The position numbers were made by a program, and so were the translations under genes. DNA of 64,000 bases, taken from Berberis thunbergii (Eukaryota > Streptophyta > Magnoliopsida > Ranunculales > Berberidaceae). Every line of letters starts with the position of its first letter. Position 1 is the stretch's first letter. The notes below the pieces were generated by a model. That model had not been told where the DNA came from. It searched no databases and saw only the letters and a list, made by a program, of their open reading frames with translations. The stretch is taken from contig QNQO01009193.1 in the NCBI GenBank assembly GCA_003290165.1, forward strand, positions 1 through 64,000, given 5' to 3'. Positions 21,416 to 34,552 of the stretch are shown in pieces.

Positions 21416-23293
21416 TGATTACGCCCAAACAATACACGCGGTCAATTGCAGTAAAGAATGGGGTGTCGATCCCACGAGGAAAAACGATCTACAAAATAAG
21501 GTTAAGGAAGACAAACTATGCCAAACTAAAATAAATTCTAACAAATTTAAAATACGAAATTGAATTGAATTTAACGAAAACTAAGTTTGAGAAAATCACA
21601 AGGTTCCAAGAATCCCTCCTAGACTTCACACACCAATTAGTATCGATTCGCTATGATGACTCAACTACGTGTTTCACATCCCAAACGACGTAATCGGAAA
21701 AATAATCTTTTAATCATTAATATACCCTAATGTAAATGAATTTAAGATTTCACTTCTTCTAAGAAAACACAAAGGTTTGTCATATGTGATATCTTAAACT
21801 TACGATATATCCGGAGACAATACCGTAATAAATGACGATCACATATAACTAACCTACCGGAATCAATTAATCCTTAAATATTCCACACATAAGAAAAGCG
21901 TGACTAAGCTTATATGGAGAAGAAAAGATAATCACCGGAGTAATAAAAATCTACAAAGAAATCTATGATATCCTTCTCACTGAAATAACATAAATTTCTA
22001 TATTAAATAAAAGTGAGAATCATTAAACATCATTATTCATCGTGAAAACTTAAAGCGAATCAATTACTAATTTAGTTTGTTACATCTAGGAGTTCACCTC
22101 TTCACCTTGCGTGGGGTTTAGTGACTCATGGTGGTGGTGGTCACAGCATCAATGGAGGAGGAACCCATCGCTTCCTGTACGCTCACGAATCCCGAGGAAA
22201 AGAGCTGAAAAGGTTCTGTGGTGGCTCTTAGAAAATCCCGGGGCGCAAATAGCGAAAACTGTTTTCCAGTTTGAAAAACCGTTTTCTCCCGCGCGATTTC
22301 GCGCTCTGCAGCTCGGCCTTCGTCTCCAACGCGACGCGTCTGCTCCGCCGCTCTTCTCCGCTCCTCGCGAGCGCTATCTCCTCCCAACCAACTCCGGTGC
22401 CTGCAAGAACAAAGAGAGAGGGTGAGGGAACAGGGATAACCACAAAAACGCGAAAAAAATCAAGGAACAGGGCTCCCTGCTTCCGCTTGCGAGCGCTATC
22501 TCGCGGGGTGGTAGCGAGGTTCTCGTGGTGGTTATCTGGTCTGTTTCGGCGGTGGTCGACAGAGAGAGAGAGGTGGAGGAGGGAGAGACTGTGGAGAAGA
22601 TGGAAGAGGAAGAAGGGCGGCTGCGAAACAGGGTGGCGAAACAGGGAGGTACTCCCTGTTTCTGCTGCGTGCGGTGGTGATTGCTCTCGGGTGATGGTGG
22701 CTGCGAGCGGTTCGTGATGAGGGATGCTGGACGGTGGCGAGATGGAGGGAAGACAGAGACAGAGAGAGGTTGAACGGTGGCGAGGAAGAGAAACAGGAAT
22801 CGAAACAGGGAGGTGCCCTGTTTCGCGGCGGTGTTGTGCGAGGTCGGTTAGTGGCGAGGTGGTGGTTGGTTAGTGGCGAGAGAGCTCTGTCTCTGCCCTG
22901 GTGGAGGTGGAGATGGTGGCTGGAAAAGAGAGGAAGAAAAACCGTGGAAGAGAGGAGGGTTCTCTTTAGACAAGGTAATAGAGAAACCTAAATAGGGTTT
23001 CCCTATTTCCTTGTTAGGCTGGGTTTAGGATTCTAGCTTTCTGGGCTTGGGCTTGAGCTTGGTTAAAGTCAGCTGGGTTAGGCTTAGATGTGTGAACCAC
23101 TCTTTTGTACCACCGCTAGAATCGACAAATTAATCATTTTATCAAATTTGTCGCCTTAATGCGACTTTATCGTTCACGCGCGCAGATTCCTACAAAAACA
23201 TAAAAGTTGAAATAATTAGAATAAAATATATTAATTGAAGCACTAACATATATAAATTAAGGGTCATAATTTGTAATAATTACGTGTATATCA
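21416..23293 (-). repeat. 3' LTR of Athila-type element
   Basis: Starts TGATTACGCCC, ends TATATCA. It is GC-rich in the middle (22110-22990) with GAAACAGG- and GGTGGCGAG-like motifs. The long frames there (W- and R-rich) have low-complexity composition and appear on both strands, so I do not treat them as genes. A purine-rich tract (minus strand AGGTTTGGGGTATT) lies at 23294-23307. Confidence 0.95.
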
Positions 23294-25585
23294 AATACCC
23301 CAAACCTATATTTTGCTAGTCCTCGAGCAAAACAAAATAAAGAATAAAATCCTAACTCACTTTCGTAGGAATCACGGTTGCACTTACCTTAACGTGCAAC
23401 AAGGCTTTAAACCTCTAGATTACCTCTAGAGGACGAGTTATAGTCTCGTGAGGGTTTCCAGAAATGCTACCCCCAAACATTACTGACTTAACAAAACAAA
23501 ATCTATTTTCTAAAAACATAATGCAAAAGTGTGAGCATTCTTCTTTATTTTCCTTAGAGTAATTTTCTAATTGCTTAGCATTCGAGAAAAACAACAAACT
23601 AAAACTGTCACAAAAGTATATCAATAGAGTACAATAATTTAATAGTATCTAAAGGTTAAATGAATTTCATAATCATTCTCAACTCGAAGTGTGTGTGTGT
23701 GAGGAGCCTTATCAACATAACTCTTCATCTCATAGTAAAGATGCGACAAGATAACCATTAGAGAAGACGTTTCGACTACAATTCTCTCATGTCGCTCAGA
23801 AATGAAACGCTCAGAGATTGGGCACTCAGTTTATATGTGAGGAAAAGAATATATTATGGAAAATGCAAACGTCTCACATATAATTATCATGAAAAACGGA
23901 ATTTTCAAAGAGTGAAATGAATATGATCTCATGGACCGGAATATTGATTACTTTTGAAAATGTTGAACCAAAACACCATAGTTCTTGCCTATTCAATCTC
24001 CACATCTATTAAGCTAACTTTCACTTAAGATCAATCAGGTCTTTACTAGGTTATATTGGGCTTGGATTATGGCAAACAATAATGGACAAAAAGGATACAA
24101 AGATTTTCTGAGAATGGATACACCCTTGAATAAAACATAGGGCATTGAAGAACAAATCAATGTTGTACACCATTAACTTTTTCTTCATTATTTTCTTCTT
24201 CAATCACTTTTTTTTTTTTTTTTTTTGACATGCTTTTCCCCATTGATACAATCCAACACTTTTATTTCGAGGGCGCATGAAATATCTTTTTTTTTTTTTT
24301 TATTTATTTATTTGCCCATTCCATAAATATATCTCACCGGATACATTCTCAGAAAATTAGGTAAGGATAAATTAATAAAGGTATTACTCCTTGGTTGGAG
24401 TAGGTATTGGGAATGGGGATCACAAAGAAAAGGCTATCTAAAGGCTCAAAGGGCTGCAAATGAATATTTATTATTGGGTAGGCTAAAAGGCTAAAAATGG
24501 CTTAAAGAAAGAAATGCCTATATCACTTCATAAGTTCTAGTTAGTACTAGGACATCTCAACTAAATAAAGCAAGAAGTTCTAGTGTAAAGATTCAATTTT
24601 TATGTCATTCTTAAAGCAATCAATAAGAAAATCAAGAATAATGAGATCATCAACGAAATAGTGCGGACTCAAGAAAAATCAGAATGTAATTAATAACCCT
24701 CAAGAAATAAAGAATGGCTCAAAACGCACAAGGGTTAAGTCTCCACTATTATTCTAAGGTTTTCTAGTTCAATATCTCACTAATCAACTTCAAATCATGT
24801 GACTTGGCTTATAGTGCATGAATAGTCGAGTTGAAAAGTCTCACGAAATACATCTAACATAAAGATAATATCAAATATCCTGTTTTCCACTAATATAACT
24901 ATGTGACACATGTCAGTATGTGTTTTCTCAAAATTAAAGGCAACAAAATCATTCTCTAAAATTAAAAAGAACTCAAAACCTCTTTTTTTTTTTTTTTTTT
25001 TTTTTTTGTTTTTTATTCACCAAGAGTTCGGATTTCAAATGCATTTTCAAGAAGATTTTACACAATTACCATAATCATCTAAGTATTCAATGGAGATTGA
25101 GTAGAACACAAAAATGACTCGGTTTAAATGTAAAATACCTTTTGAACTCAAAGATTTTTGAAAATTGCATAAAAAAAATCTAATAAACCACACCCCCAAA
25201 CCTAAACCAAACATTGTCCTCAATGTATAAAATAATAACCATGACAAATCAAGGCAAAAGAAAAGAGGAGGGTTAGAGTGATATTACCATGGTGAAGCTT
25301 TTTACCAATTTCGATGAAATCTTCCACCAATGAACGCTCAGAAACATAAGAATCATGGAGTTTTCATTAGAAATTGATAAAATGCAGACTCGACATTAAC
25401 AAAGAAAACAAAAAAGAAGCAAGTTGTAAGTCAAAACTGTTATGGAGCTAACGAGTATGAGTGAAACACAACTAAATAGGGTACTCGAAAATCAATCCAA
25501 AATAACAGCAAAGACACACAACTAAGGCTAGGCTGCCTCCTAGGAGCGCTTGGTTTAACGTCGTCAGCCCGACGTATATTCTCCC
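23294..25585. other. Non-coding interior of the Athila-type element
   Basis: 2.3 kb, AT-rich, replacing the pol position. It begins with the polypurine tract and the motif TTTTGCTAGTCCTCGAGCAAAAC (23311-23333), a string typical of this part of such elements. It has several homopolymer T runs (24211-24226, 24284-24301, 24983-25007). I see no coding region. Confidence 0.6.
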
Positions 25586-27048
25586 TCATGAAAGATATAC
25601 TGTGAAGTGACGAGGAAGAACATATGGAACACGCACCTCACAACCTAGTCTATGATATAAATTAGTCAAAAGGGTGAAGGAATCGTATACCAACAACCTG
25701 AAAAGTTGAGGATCAATCCATTCAAAGATAGCAATCACCTGATGTTTCTTCTTGATAGTGCATAGATCCTTGATGACCCTCGCATAAGTTGGTACCTGTT
25801 TAAACACATGTGGCAAAGGTGAGTTAATTTTAACCTGGTTCAAGTGTTCTAGAATCTCACCATACATTTTTGATTTCTTTCCAGTAGGTCGTAGTGCTTG
25901 AGGAAAAGGAACTGAAACTGGAATGTTCTTGTTGGGTTCATCCTCAGGGATGCTCTCAGTCGCACATGGGGAGGTGCTTATAGTTGTGGACGAGCTTGAC
26001 CCATCTAAGATCTTACCACTCAGAGTAGCCATGGCATTAACCTCTGTGACATTCTGAGAGTCTGAAGTAGAGGTTTGTGCCATAAGTTGGCCCTTCGGAT
26101 TTTGCTTGAGGCTGTGACGAAAATTGGCCCCAAGCTTGTACTGTTAATGAACTTGTCAACTTGCTTATTTGGCTTTTGATCTCCTTGTTCTCTTCTGCCA
26201 ACTGTGTCAATGCAACCTCAATTTTTTGATTAGTTTTACCTTGTGCCTCTATAAATGCATGTAATGTGTCTGATAAGGAACCTGTGTTAGATTGTGCATT
26301 GTATGGAGGTGCAGGGTATGACCTAGGTGGTTGTGCCTGTCGGTGTGTAGGTTGGTCGGCCTCAGACCTCCAGCCAAAGTTAGGGTGATCTCTCCAGCCA
26401 GAATTGTAAGTGTTAGAGAATGGTGAATAAGGCTTCTTGTACATCCCTAAGGTGTTACATTGTTCCCCATAAACCCATCTCATCTCAGTCAAGGTCGGGC
26501 AATCCTGTGCTAAGTGTTCAACTCCCCTGCATATAAACATGTGTCATGTAGCTCAACCCTGGCAACAGTATGTGTGGGCTTACCATCCTTGGTCTTAAGT
26601 GCCTCTAACTCCCTAGTTACTCTATCCAATTGGGCTCTAAGGCTATCCTCTTCCCTAAGTTGATAAACTCCAGCTGGGCTTGTTCTATCTGTGCTCTCAG
26701 TAGCATTTGGACCAGTCCAAGTGTGGGCCATTTCAGTCAAGTCATTCAGGTACTCAATGGCCTCGTCAGGGTCCTTTTGCAAAAACTCTCCATTACACAT
26801 CATCTCAAGGAACTGACGTTCTCTACTGGTGAGCCCCTCATAAAAATAACTGACTAAGCGCCAACTCTCATACCCATGGTGTGGGCATGTATTCAAGAGA
26901 TCCTTGAACCTTTCCCATGCTTGATATAATATCTCGTTATTCTTTTGGGTGAAGGTAGAAATCTGTCTCTTTAGACTGTTGGTTTTGTGGTGAGGAAAGT
27001 ATTTATTAAAAAATGTTTGGGTCATCTCCTCCCACGAACCTAAGTGGT
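25586..27048 (-). pseudogene. Athila-type gag
   Basis: The open frame begins upstream of the ATG at 27025 with DHLGSWEEM. The capsid region has FFNKYFPHHKT, EILYQAWERFKDLLNTCPHHG and FYEGLTSRERQFLEMMCNG. The CCHC knuckle is split by a one-base shift near 26545 (TCLYAG in one frame, CRGVEHLAQDCPT in the next). The second half (26037-26540) carries a PPRSYPAPPYNAQ linker and a short coiled coil. The last part (25586-26083) has SVPFPQALRPTGKK and LPHVFKQVPTYARVIKDLC, the conserved Athila segment before protease. A protease catalytic motif is not reached. Gag forms particles and may be supplied by other elements. Confidence 0.85.
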
Positions 27049-27336
27049 CTCTATATTAACTCACACCTCCAATGTTTTTTTTTTTTTTTTTTTTGATTAA
27101 TTTTAAAAAATTTTTTTGAAATAAAATAAAATAAAAATAAAGATAAAGAGTAACTAGGAAACTATTTTTTTTTAAAATTTAATAATTTTTTTTTAAAATT
27201 TTTTTTTTTCTTTAGAAATAAAATAAAAATAAAGATAAAGATAGAAATTAAACTGGACCTACAACCTAAAAAAATAAAATGAAAAATGAGCAAGAAAGAT
27301 AATACCCGAAACCTTCCTTGTAGAATGACGCTTTTT

Positions 27337-27353
27337 CCCCGGCAACGGCGCCA
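27337..27353 (-). other. Primer-binding site, tRNA-Asp type
   Basis: The minus strand reads TGGCGCCGTTGCCGGGG, complementary to the 3' end of plant tRNA-Asp and typical of Athila elements. It lies five bases inside the 5' LTR. Confidence 0.93.
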
Positions 27354-27358
27354 AAATT

Positions 27359-29236
27359 TGATTACGCCCAAACAATACACGCGGTCAATTGCAGTAAAGA
27401 ATGGGGTGTCGATCCCACGAGGAAAAACGATCTACAAAATAAGGTTAAGGAAGACAAACTATGCCAAACTAAAATAAATTCTAACAAATTTAAAATACGA
27501 AATTGAATTGAATTTAACGAAAACTAAGTTTGAGAAAATCACAAGGTTCCAAGAATCCCTCCTAGACTTCACACACCAATTAGTATCGATTCGCTATGAT
27601 GACTCAACTACGTGTTTCACATCCCAAACGACGTAATCGGAAAAATAATCTTTTAATCATTAATATACCCTAATGTAAATGAATTTAAGATTTCACTTCT
27701 TCTAAGAAAACACAAAGGTTTGTCATATGTGATATCTTAAACTTACGATATATCCGGAGACAATACCGTAATAAATGACGATCACATATAACTAACCTAC
27801 CGGAATCAATTAATCCTTAAATATTCCACACATAAGAAAAGCGTGACTAAGCTTATATGGAGAAGAAAAGATAATCACCGGAGTAATAAAAATCTACAAA
27901 GAAATCTATGATATCCTTCTCACTGAAATAACATAAATTTCTATATTAAATAAAAGTGAGAATCATTAAACATCATTATTCATCGTGAAAACTTAAAGCG
28001 AATCAATTACTAATTTAGTTTGTTACATCTAGGAGTTCACCTCTTCACCTTGCGTGGGGTTTAGTGACTCATGGTGGTGGTGGTCACAGCATCAATGGAG
28101 GAGGAACCCATCGCTTCCTGTACGCTCACGAATCCCGAGGAAAAGAGCTGAAAAGGTTCTGTGGTGGCTCTTAGAAAATCCCGGGGCGCAAATAGCGAAA
28201 ACTGTTTTCCAGTTTGAAAAACCGTTTTCTCCCGCGCGATTTCGCGCTCTGCAGCTCGGCCTTCGTCTCCAACGCGACGCGTCTGCTCCGCCGCTCTTCT
28301 CCGCTCCTCGCGAGCGCTATCTCCTCCCAACCAACTCCGGTGCCTGCAAGAACAAAGAGAGAGGGTGAGGGAACAGGGATAACCACAAAAACGCGAAAAA
28401 AATCAAGGAACAGGGCTCCCTGCTTCCGCTTGCGAGCGCTATCTCGCGGGGTGGTAGCGAGGTTCTCGTGGTGGTTATCTGGTCTGTTTCGGCGGTGGTC
28501 GACAGAGAGAGAGAGGTGGAGGAGGGAGAGACTGTGGAGAAGATGGAAGAGGAAGAAGGGCGGCTGCGAAACAGGGTGGCGAAACAGGGAGGTACTCCCT
28601 GTTTCTGCTGCGTGCGGTGGTGATTGCTCTCGGGTGATGGTGGCTGCGAGCGGTTCGTGATGAGGGATGCTGGACGGTGGCGAGATGGAGGGAAGACAGA
28701 GACAGAGAGAGGTTGAACGGTGGCGAGGAAGAGAAACAGGAATCGAAACAGGGAGGTGCCCTGTTTCGCGGCGGTGTTGTGCGAGGTCGGTTAGTGGCGA
28801 GGTGGTGGTTGGTTAGTGGCGAGAGAGCTCTGTCTCTGCCCTGGTGGAGGTGGAGATGGTGGCTGGAAAAGAGAGGAAGAAAAACCGTGGAAGAGAGGAG
28901 GGTTCTCTTTAGACAAGGTAATAGAGAAACCTAAATAGGGTTTCCCTATTTCCTTGTTAGGCTGGGTTTAGGATTCTAGCTTTCTGGGCTTGGGCTTGAG
29001 CTTGGTTAAAGTCAGCTGGGTTAGGCTTAGATGTGTGAACCACTCTTTTGTACCACCGCTAGAATCGACAAATTAATCATTTTATCAAATTTGTCGCCTT
29101 AATGCGACTTTATCGTTCACGCGCGCAGATTCCTACAAAAACATAAAAGTTGAAATAATTAGAATAAAATATATTAATTGAAGCACTAACATATATAAAT
29201 TAAGGGTCATAATTTGTAATAATTACGTGTATATCA
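27359..29236 (-). repeat. 5' LTR of Athila-type element
   Basis: Same 1878 bp as 21416-23293 with no difference seen. It is next to the primer-binding site and gag. Confidence 0.95.
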
Positions 29237-29389
29237 ATTACTCACCTTCGGAGCCGACTCCATGAAGCATATATATGATGCCAGGAGATTTTTTCTCTAT
29301 CTTCTTAACAAAATCTTCCCTTTCCTTTTCCCGGTCCTACCTTTTGCCCGGGCTCAGGAACTCCTTGGGATTCCTTTGGATTCAAAACT

Positions 29390-29990
29390 TTATCTCACCC
29401 CTGAAACTTTTGCAGTACTCAGTGTCATGGTCGCCTTCCTTGTGAAATGAACACTATTTGTTGTTATCGCATCGGGAGGGGTCTTTTCACTGTTTGGCGA
29501 GCCACTTCAACTCTCCCCAATTCTTGATAGAGTTGAGGATATCGGACAGACTGGAGTTGAGAGGAGTGACAGATTTAGATCTGACGAAGTAGGAGGCCTT
29601 ATCTTGCCTTGTACTGCCAGAGTCGGGCTTGCCGTCATTGCGCTTCCTCTTTCTGTCATTGTCATCATGTTTCTTCCCCTCTTTCTTATCTCTGGATCCA
29701 GAGGATTTCTTTTCAGACTCCGCCTCCTCTTTGGTGTCCAACATCTCATCGAGAGTGATGTATTTTTGGGTACTCTTTTGTACGTCCGCGATATCGGTTC
29801 GAGGCTTCAAAGTGAGAAAATCACAGTATTTGCCCCTCTTCAGACCTGGCGAAATGGTCGTGACCACGGTGTTGCTACTGTAGCCATCGATAAGATTCAA
29901 CTCGTCATTGAAGCGTGTGACGTATTCCCTTAACACCTCGCTTGACTTTTGTTTGAGTATAAGCAGATAATGTGGGGCCTTCTGATTCGT
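29390..29990 (-). pseudogene. Tat gag, copy B
   Basis: Minus-strand HYLLILKQKSSEVLREYVTR, then FNDELNLIDGYSSNTVV, SPGLKRGKYCDFLTLKPRT and YITLDEML: the retrotransposon gag fold. A Lys/Arg/Asp-rich tail follows (29580-29740), and further on CSFHKEGDHDTEYC at about 29405-29450, a Tat-type C-x2-H-x4-H-x4-C knuckle, in a frame with a stop just before it. The N-terminal part (29991-30700) is decayed and not readable. It pairs with 10640-10935 in copy A. Confidence 0.75.
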
Positions 29991-31145
29991 TGGCTGCCGA
30001 CAAAGCGTGTGAGGAATGTTGTCGCCAGTGTCTAAAATGAATCGATGGACCTCGGAGGAAGGCTATGGAACCAGGTCAACGCTGACCTTTTCAGGCTAGT
30101 AGGGAATGACAGACACATTATTGCTTTGGATCATTCTTTGAGCGTTATTACATGCTGGAAGATGCACAAGTGGTCAGACGATTTTGTTCCAGTCATAGAA
30201 CTCCAACTTTGGCCAAGTGATTTTTTTCGCCAGAGGCTCGTTCATGATATGATCCAGAACGGAGGAACGGTGAGGTTGAACAACACGTCAGGATTGGTCG
30301 CCTTTAATTGGAGGGGGTTCTACGAGACCTATCTGTCTGCCTTAGACGTTGGATCTCCGTTGGCTGCTCCTCCCCCGAGTCCACTGAGAGCCTGCAGAGG
30401 CAGTGCGACTCTCGTGAACTTGTTTTCTGGGGTTGGGGCTATTAACTGCTCCCAGTTTCCTTCCGTGGGTGGAGGGTTTTGCCGAGTGAGCATCTCCACC
30501 ACTCATGCAATTTGATGCATTTGGGTTGACAATAGATCCACCCTAGGATCCGTCGCGGCTGTTACAGGCGCGGGGTCTAATTTTGTTCCCCCGCAGTATC
30601 GGATTCGCAGGAACTGGTGGCATTCTTCCAGTATAAGCATTCGAGGGCTTAGGGATGTCTCCATTGTTGCGAGATCTCGTGGTCACCATATTTTTATACT
30701 GTAAGGAAGGGTGATATCACTGTCTTTCAAGGAACTTCGTCATTCCCTACGAACGACGTCTAACTAAAGTTGTCGAATCCTACTCTCCTTGACTTTGACC
30801 TGGACCTGCACCTGCACATGGAACACACGTGAGCCAAGGACACCGTTGTGGTGGCTGATGCCACTCCGATGCTAAAGTCAGACAAAACTTGAAAAATGAT
30901 TAAAGTTGTAAACTAGGTTCCATAACATACATTTCTTCATCAACTCCTTGTCTTATTTATAATGCGAGAGTCCTTGTTCGGCTAGGCCTTTGGTGGTGTA
31001 GTTTAGATCCTTTCCTAGTTGGGAGTCGTCTATGTAAGAGAGTTTGCCTACACAACTTGTGTTCCTAGATCTACGAGAGAGGTTTCCCCTTTAGAGTGAT
31101 GTCCATGCCCGACTTATACTTCGGTATATGTTTCCTAGTTGGAAC

Positions 31146-31937
31146 CAGTGTTCTAAAAATTGGCCTAGGCGCTAGAAGGTGGAAAACCGCCCAGATTAAT
31201 GGCTGGGCGGGTAGTCTAGGCGGGTCTGGGCGGGATCTAGGCGGCCTAGGCGGGTCTAAGCGGACTCTAGGCGGTCAGGGCTAGGCGGGTCTGGGTGGGA
31301 TCTAGACTGGGTCTGGGCGGCCTAGGCGGTCGGGGCAATTTTTATTTTTATTTTTATTTTTATTTTTATTTTTTATTTTTTATTTTTTTATTTTTTATTT
31401 TTTTATTTTTTTATTTTTTTATTTTTTTATTTTTTTATTTTTTTATTTTTTTATTTTTTAATAAGGCTGATTGTGTTCTTATTTTATTTTTCTTTTCTAT
31501 TTTTTAGAAATAAACTATTTAATTATTTTTTATTCAGTATATGTCTAAATGTAGCAAATGATGATTACTTAATGGAATTCTCAAAGGATTTGACGGTACC
31601 AATTTTACTGATGTAGATTTTATCAAACATAACTGAGGTTATTCATGCAATTTGAAGAAAAATAAAAGTGTACACAAATTCAAATTTATATAAAGTACCC
31701 ATCATAACCAACTTCAGTCATTTGAGTTTTAATAAATTTTGTTCTTGATTGTTAATTTTTCATGTTTTTAAATTTTGCATATGTGTATTGCCATTAAATT
31801 GGATGTAATTGATAAGGTATTATGCTTAACTTTTGTAAATTATTAAAGTTATAATACAAAACCTAAGACCGCCTAGGCCCCTGGGCGCTAGGCACCTGCT
31901 CGCCGCCCGCCCAGCGCCTAGCGATTTTTAGAACAAG
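31146..31937. mobile_element. hAT-type non-autonomous transposon inside the Tat LTR
   Basis: An 8-bp duplication GTTGGAAC (31138-31145 and 31938-31945) flanks a 792-bp insert. Its ends are inverted: CAGTGTTCTAAAAATTGGC on the left and, reverse-complemented, CTTGTTCTAAAAATCGC on the right, followed by CTAGGCGC-rich subterminal repeats on both sides. The homologous LTR at 14373 has the uninterrupted site (GTTTGAACCAATG). No transposase is present. Confidence 0.88.
31337..31460. repeat. (TTTTTA)n/(TTTTTTA)n low-complexity tract
   Basis: A run of T4-7A units inside the hAT element. The open frame over it is only F/Y/L repeats and is not a gene. Confidence 0.9.
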
Positions 31938-32206
31938 GTTGGAACCAATGTGATGATGGCCTGTCTGTCTTAGGTGATATCCCAGATACTTGCCTGATTA
32001 GGCTTTTCGGGCAATGGCTTTACCATGTGACGTGTGGGCTTAGTAGGGCGCTGAAATTTGGATCAAATCTTCTGGATTTTGCCAAGATGGGCTTATTATT
32101 GTCTGGGCTTTGCCAGATTGGGTGGGCAATCCAGCTGGCTTTGTTCTGCTGACAAGATCATCATGACACGCATACGGTGCAGATTAAATGATGGTTTTGT
32201 GTATCA

Positions 32207-33314
<1,108 letters not shown>

Positions 33315-33323
33315 GGTGATAAA

Positions 33324-33845
33324 GAACAATTCTACCCAACCTGAGTTTCACGCCTGGGTAGCTGTCTAGACCCTCCTGGGCACGTACGCCTGGGAGGGTC
33401 TTGGGCACGTGCGCCTCATTTGGAGGCAACGAAATCTCATTTTTCATTTTCATTTTTGGCTCCAAAGAAGAAACCTAATAACAATAACAAGAAATCGGAT
33501 CTCGTCCTTCATGCCTCACTCGAACAACTCCTCCTTCACAAATCGCGAACTCCTCACAGACTCAGACCGGCCTCGTAAACAAGCGCATTCGAGGAAGAAC
33601 AAGAACAAATCAGATCTCGTCCTTCAACCAAAGAACAAGAACAAACTCAGATCTCACACTCACTGCTCAGATATCGTCCTCACAAGCTCACAGACTCATA
33701 TCTCATCCTCACAAGCTCCACAGGACTCGGACTCCTATACAAGTTCCTTCTCCTCTTCACAGACTCAGATCTTGTTTTGAGTTTGCTTTTTGGCTTCAAA
33801 GACCCACACTCAGATCTGGTTTTTGGCTCAAAATTTTGCAAGACT
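33324..33845. repeat. Left TIR of the MULE
   Basis: Reverse complement matches 40142-40704: AGACCCTCCTGGGCACG, CGCCTCATTTGGAGGCAACG, a GATCTCGTCCTTCA box repeated, CTCCTCTTCACAGACTCAGA, and AGACCCACACTCAGATCTGG at the inner edge. AGATCT-containing short repeats vary in number between arms. Frames in it (33409-33780) are low-complexity and unlikely to be genes. Confidence 0.85.
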
Positions 33846-34552
33846 CACAATCATATCTCCAAAGACCCACACTCATATCTCTTCAGAGTAACGCACATAC
33901 AATTCATCAGATCTCTTCAGAGTAAGTGTTACCCATTTGCTGCTCAAGTCATCAGATCTGCTGCCGCTGTTTCGCTCAACACATTTGGATCTCAATTTCA
34001 AGTGAGTTTCTTCAATTGAATCTAGTGTTGCTTGTTGTCTTTGTTTCCTAATCTTGATTTTGATTGACTAGTATAGTAATGTTGAGTTGCAATTTAGATC
34101 AGTTTCGGCACAACGAAACTTTGAAACGATCCAAACTTGAAATTGAATGATAACAAAGGTCAAAGCATGGGCTGGGGTTCTAATTGAATCAATCATGATA
34201 TGTTCTCTTAGCTCAATGTGTCATTTGTTTCTTCTCCTAGATTAATCAGATCACATATTGTAGAGAGTGGCTCTGTTAATTAGATCACACATTTTTGTTG
34301 AGTTTTTTTTTGTTCCAGACACTATAACAGCAAGAGTATCTGGGAGATTTTGATGAAGTTTTTTTATGAAGTTTGGATGGTTTTGGGTGATTTTGAAGCA
34401 AAGCCGTGAGAATGAGTATTGGGATGGAAAAGTAGATATGGGAGAATGAATTTTGGGGTGGAAAAGTAGTGGATTTTTTCTGAATCTTTTCCGAATGTTG
34501 TGTAGATGATTGCTTTTATGAATTTTTTTTTAAATGCAGGAATGACATTCAG

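Larger units (their letters stand above)
21416..29236 (-). mobile_element. Athila-type gag-only LTR retrotransposon (TR-GAG-like), very recent
   Basis: 7821 bp, with two 1878-bp LTRs (21416-23293 and 27359-29236), TSD ATTAC on both sides (21411-21415 and 29237-29241), and a tRNA-Asp primer-binding site beside the right LTR. The offset between LTRs is 5943 bp at every landmark I compared, and all frames in one LTR are repeated exactly in the other, so the LTRs look identical and the insertion is young. Only a decayed Athila-type gag is coded. No protease active site, RT, RNase H or integrase is present. This matches the known class of non-autonomous elements that keep gag only and are mobilised in trans. 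It lies in the gag-protease interval of Tat copy B. Confidence 0.93.
13984..32206 (-). mobile_element. Tat-lineage Ty3 retrotransposon, copy B, LTR-bounded, non-autonomous, with nested insertions
   Basis: The LTRs are about 640-670 bp (13984-14650 and 30771-32206, the latter split by an hAT insertion). In element order (right to left): 5' LTR, a degenerate PBS-like tract near 30733-30765, gag, [Athila insertion], protease, plus-strand promoter-like unit, tandem array, antisense ORF, 3' LTR. A purine-rich tract (minus strand GGGAAGGAGTAG, about 14656-14667) adjoins the 3' LTR. No RT, RNase H or integrase was found anywhere between the LTRs, and copy A shows the same gap, so loss of pol is a family trait. 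Flanking 5-mers are similar at best (GTAAA against TAAGT), so the TSD is uncertain and the insertion old. Confidence 0.8.
30771..32206 (-). repeat. 5' LTR of Tat copy B (interrupted)
   Basis: Starts TGTCGAATCC, ends GTGTATCA. About 636 bp once the hAT insertion (31146-31937) and one TSD copy are removed. TATA box TATAAATA at 30954-30961 (minus). The tract to its left (minus GACGTCGTTCGTAGGGAA) resembles a decayed Tat-type PBS. Confidence 0.8.

Noticed and set aside
22111..22991. Long plus- and minus-strand frames (148, 104, 89, 85 codons) in the Athila LTR
   Set aside because: They are duplicated exactly in the other LTR, overlap on both strands, and are W/R-rich low-complexity translations of GC-rich LTR sequence with no family resemblance.
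31295..31507. 70-codon F/Y-rich ORF
   Set aside because: Translation of a T4-7A low-complexity tract inside the hAT element.
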